A stretch of DNA of 64,000 nt from Pseudorhodobacter sp. E13 (GTDB lineage: Bacteria > Pseudomonadota > Alphaproteobacteria > Rhodobacterales > Rhodobacteraceae): positions 372,001 through 436,000 of the forward strand of contig NZ_RPEN01000158.1 of the NCBI RefSeq assembly GCF_003991405.1, read 5' to 3'. Below the pieces are notes generated by a model. The model was given only the letters and a program-made list of their open reading frames with translations. It was not told the origin of the DNA and made no database searches. Position 1 is the first letter of the stretch. Each line of letters begins with the position of its first letter. A program made the translations under genes and the position numbers. Below, piece after piece: positions 61,163 to 64,000 of this stretch.

Positions 61163-63511
61163 ATGCCCCTGACCGATGCCGCCCGTATCACCGCCCAAAC
61201 CAGCCAACCCGCCGCCCTGATGCTGTGGCGGGCGCTGCAACCCCTGCGCGGGTTGGTGCGGTTCATGAATTCCGGCGCGCATCCCGATGATGAACACAGC
61301 GCCATGCTGGCCGCGCTGACCTATCGCGACGGGCTATCGGTGTCTTATGTCTGTTCGACCCGTGGCGAAGGGGGCCAAAATGATATCGGGCGCGAGGCGG
61401 GGGCCGCCCTTGGCACCCTGCGCACCGCCGAGATGCACCGCGCCGCCGATGTTCTGGGCCTGTCGATGTATTGGATGTCGGATACACCTGCCGACCCGAT
61501 CACCGATTTCGGCTTTTCCAAATCCGGGGTGGAAACCTTGGCGAAATGGGGCCACGCCCATACCCTGCGCATGTTGGTGCAGGCGATCCGCGCCGACCGC
61601 CCGGATATCCTTTGCCCCACGTTCCTCGATATCCCCGGCCAGCACGGCCACCACCGCGCCATGACCCAAGCCGCGCATGAGGCAATCGCCGCCGCCGCCG
61701 ACCCCGCGTTTGAAGCGGCGGGCGAGGCGTGGCAAGTCTCCAAACTCTACTTGCCCGCGTGGTCCGGCGCGGGCGATGCCTATGACGATGATCTGCCGCC
61801 ACCTCCCGCCACTGTCCACATTCCCGGCGCGGGGCATGAGCCGCTGTCAGGCTGGACATGGGCCGAGATTGGCCAACAATCCCGCGTGTTTCACGCCACC
61901 CAAGGCATGGGCCGCTGGACAGGCGGCGAGGAGCCGCAGGGCTGGCCGCTGCATCTGGCGCATAGCGTGGTCGGCCCCGACCGGGCGGGAAAACACGGCG
62001 CGATCACCGATAACCTGCCCAATTCCTACCGCGACCTGCTGCCCGGGCATCCCGAGGCAGACCATCTTGATACCGAACTTGCCGCCTGCGTTGCGGCCTT
62101 TCCCAACCGCGCCGCCGTGCTGCATCACGCGATCTGGGCCTTGCATCATGTGGAAACCACCCGCCTTGCCTGCCAAAACCGGGGCCAAGATTACGCCCTG
62201 CACAGGCTGGACCGCACCGCGGCGCAACTGTCGCGCGTGGCCTTCCTTGCCACCGGTGCAAGGCTGACGGCACAGCTTGCCACAGATCACGCCAAACCGG
62301 GTGACACCATTGGCGCCACGCTGCGACTGGTTGCGCCGGACCCGTTGTGCCACCTGCAAGCGTCCTGGCACCTGCCCGATGGCTGGCACAGCAGCGCGGA
62401 CAGCATCACGCTGCCTGCCGATGCCGCCGCCTTCAACCCATTCCCGATGGTCCACCACGCCCATGCACCCCAAGGCCCGGTCGCGGTGCGCGTCACGCTC
62501 AGCTATGAAGGCCTTTGCGCCACGCATCTGCTGCCTGTTGAGACGCAGCTTTTGATCCTGCCCCGCCTTGAAGCAAGCGTGACACCGGATGCCGCCTTCC
62601 TCAACACCGCCGCGCCCAAACCCATCGCGCTGCGCCTCAGCCAAGGGGCGAGCCTGAATGCCCCCACCGGTTGGTCGCTGACCCCAACGGCCCAAGGCGC
62701 AACCCTGCACCCCAACGCGCCGGAACCCGGCCTGCTGACCCTGCCCATCACCAAGGGCGGCCAACCTGCGCAAAGCGTCACCCGCTTCAACCACCCCCAT
62801 ACCGGCCCGCTGATCCACCCCAGCCCCGCCACCCTGCGCCTGCGCGTGGCCGAGGTGGCGCTGCCCCCCGCCCGCATCGCCTATATCGGTGGCGGCAATG
62901 ACCGCGCCGACCATTGGTTGCGCGCCATGGGGGCCGATGTCACCACGCTGGACGATGCCGCGCTGACCGCGCCTGCACTTGCCGAATACGACAGCCTTGT
63001 GATCGGCATTTTCGCCTTGCGCTTCCGCCCGGCCCTCGCCGCCCTGATGCCCGCCATTCACCACTGGGTGCAGGCAGGCGGCACGCTGCTGACGCTCTAT
63101 CACCGGCCGTGGGACAATTGGGATGCCACCAAAACCGCCCCCGCCCCGCTGGAAATCGGCAAACCCTCTCTGCGCTACCGCGTCACGGATGAGGCGGCGC
63201 CTGTCACCCATCTGCTGCCTGACCATGCGCTGCTCAATACCCCCAACCGCATCACGCCCGAGGATTGGCAAGATTGGGTCAAGGAACGCGGCCTCTATTT
63301 CGCCAAAAGCTGGTCGCTCGCCTATCAGCCCTTGCTGGAAATGGCCGACCCAGACGAAGCCCCGCATCGCGGCGCGCTGCTCTCGGGGCGCTTTGGCAAG
63401 GGCCAGCACCACCACTGCGCCCTGATCCTGCATGTGCAGATGGAGGCGCTGGTGCCGGGTGCCTTCCGCCTGATGGCCAATCTGACCGCCCCGCCAGCGA
63501 CGCTGCCTTGA
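61163..63511 (+). CDS. Large PIG-L-family deacetylase with extra C-terminal region
   Basis: The 782-residue product has a PIG-L/LmbE zinc deacetylase domain at the N-terminus: GAHPDDEHSAML (H40, D42/D43) and PGQHGHHRAMTQAAHEA (second His pair about 160), within residues 30-330. The remaining about 450 residues include a beta-rich stretch (350-560) and a segment reminiscent of a type 1 glutamine-amidotransferase/ThuA-like fold (residues 570-780: RIAYIGGGNDRADHWLRAMG). PIG-L enzymes remove N-acetyl groups from sugars. It lies 3 bases after the ROK gene. Confidence 0.82.
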   Translation: MPLTDAARITAQTSQPAALMLWRALQPLRGLVRFMNSGAHPDDEHSAMLAALTYRDGLSVSYVCSTRGEGGQNDIGREAGAALGTLRTAEMHRAADVLGLSMYWMSDTPADPITDFGFSKSGVETLAKWGHAHTLRMLVQAIRADRPDILCPTFLDIPGQHGHHRAMTQAAHEAIAAAADPAFEAAGEAWQVSKLYLPAWSGAGDAYDDDLPPPPATVHIPGAGHEPLSGWTWAEIGQQSRVFHATQGMGRWTGGEEPQGWPLHLAHSVVGPDRAGKHGAITDNLPNSYRDLLPGHPEADHLDTELAACVAAFPNRAAVLHHAIWALHHVETTRLACQNRGQDYALHRLDRTAAQLSRVAFLATGARLTAQLATDHAKPGDTIGATLRLVAPDPLCHLQASWHLPDGWHSSADSITLPADAAAFNPFPMVHHAHAPQGPVAVRVTLSYEGLCATHLLPVETQLLILPRLEASVTPDAAFLNTAAPKPIALRLSQGASLNAPTGWSLTPTAQGATLHPNAPEPGLLTLPITKGGQPAQSVTRFNHPHTGPLIHPSPATLRLRVAEVALPPARIAYIGGGNDRADHWLRAMGADVTTLDDAALTAPALAEYDSLVIGIFALRFRPALAALMPAIHHWVQAGGTLLTLYHRPWDNWDATKTAPAPLEIGKPSLRYRVTDEAAPVTHLLPDHALLNTPNRITPEDWQDWVKERGLYFAKSWSLAYQPLLEMADPDEAPHRGALLSGRFGKGQHHHCALILHVQMEALVPGAFRLMANLTAPPATLP

Positions 63512-63512
63512 C

Positions 63513-64000
63513 ATGGCCACCCTCCCCCGGCTCACCGCGCCGCATACCACACCCGACCCCGGCCCCGCCCGCAACAATATGCGCGGCGCGGTCTGGTTGC
63601 TGACGGATATGAGCTTCAACATCTGGGCGCTGACCATCGTGAAATCGCTGGGCGTCTCGCTGCCCTCAATCCAGATCGTGCTGATCCGGGCGCTGGTCGG
63701 CCTCGCGGTGCTGCTGCCCTTCGTGATCTATAAAGGCGGGATGCAGCGGCTCACCAATCCCGGCCTGCAAGTGCTGCGCATCGGGCTCAGCACCATCGCG
63801 ATGACAGGCAGCTTCTTTGGCGTGGCAAAACTGCCCTTCGCCTTGTTCACCACCGTCAACTTCACCCGCCCCCTGCTGATGATGACCCTCGCCGCCTTGC
63901 TCTTGGGCGAACGCATCCGCCCGAAACAATGGCTGGCAGGCGGCGTCGGGCTGATCGGCGTCGCCATCGCGGTGGACCCGTCCAGCCTTGGCGCAGGTTC
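63513..64000 (+). CDS. EamA/DMT-family transporter, N-terminal part (3' end outside window)
   Basis: ATG 63513 (1 base after the PIG-L stop) opens a frame running off the window: 162 residues seen. Hydrophobic segments alternate (AVWLLTDMSFNIWALTIV, IQIVLIRALVGLAVLLPFV, FALFTTVNFTRPLLMMTLA, LLLGERIRPKQWLAGGVG), and the GERI...QW...G...IGVAI pattern is the end of the first EamA repeat. It is probably a metabolite exporter. Confidence 0.85.
   Translation, partial: MATLPRLTAPHTTPDPGPARNNMRGAVWLLTDMSFNIWALTIVKSLGVSLPSIQIVLIRALVGLAVLLPFVIYKGGMQRLTNPGLQVLRIGLSTIAMTGSFFGVAKLPFALFTTVNFTRPLLMMTLAALLLGERIRPKQWLAGGVGLIGVAIAVDPSSLGAG

Noticed and set aside
61847-63637. Long minus-strand frame opposite the PIG-L gene
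   Set aside because: No recognisable domain; PIG-L motifs identify the plus strand.

Overview
The window looks like a chromosomal segment of an alphaproteobacterium of the Rhodobacteraceae type (Roseobacter/Rhodobacter/Paracoccus relatives). The evidence is high GC, dense ATGA-overlapping operons, a tRNA-His that has A73 and no encoded G-1, an MmcB-type gene, a DUF1127 gene beside a LysR regulator, and an ABC-transporter-rich gene set. No rRNA, CRISPR array, intact insertion sequence or prophage was seen.

Left part (1-7.3 kb): the 3' end of a hutC-like repressor, a LysR/DUF1127 divergent pair, a Bax-inhibitor-1 membrane protein, a GNAT acetyltransferase, rpmG (L33), the RNase P RNA gene, an AmpD-like amidase, a lipoprotein, and gatC-gatA. 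From 7.3 to 9.55 kb lies the most foreign-looking stretch: a tandem 56-bp REP-like repeat, a frameshifted and truncated REP-associated transposase remnant, and an AT-rich two-gene module (AAA_15/21-type ATPase plus small PIN-like protein) fused by a 4-nt overlap to the end of thyX. This module is the best candidate for an undescribed system.

10.5-20 kb: a surface-lipoprotein/Slam (DUF560) pair, gloA, a HisN-type phosphatase, an XRE regulator, a quinone oxidoreductase behind two matching palindromes, a polar amino-acid ABC transporter (divergent SBP and permease-ATPase), and two tandem GST paralogues. 20-28.3 kb: a dipeptide-type ABC operon with a phosphodiesterase and a CocE-type hydrolase, probably for peptide use.

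28.4-43.5 kb is rich in genes for quaternary amines: choline sulfatase, a choline-dehydrogenase-like GMC oxidoreductase, and an operon (BKACE, carnitine dehydrogenase-thioesterase fusion, SDR, acyl-CoA dehydrogenase, NDP-forming acyl-CoA synthetase, CaiD) divergent from a GlxA/CdhR-like AraC regulator. It reads as a route from gamma-butyrobetaine/crotonobetaine through carnitine and dehydrocarnitine to glycine betaine.

43.5-53 kb: an M3 peptidase, a secreted CHAT-protease/TPR-like pair, MmcB, a DUF6324-like protein, tRNA-His, a 26-residue lipoprotein, Tex and an exported protein. 53.2-64 kb: a carbohydrate (CUT1-type) ABC operon that also carries a PfkB kinase and an argininosuccinate-lyase-family enzyme, divergent from a ROK regulator, a large PIG-L deacetylase and the start of an EamA transporter; the substrate is unknown.

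Across the window a short element recurs at least eleven times in intergenic spaces: a small GC hairpin, then TATTTTTG or TATTTGGG, then a conserved GATGAAA-like tail. Seven copies sit just after stop codons in terminator orientation.
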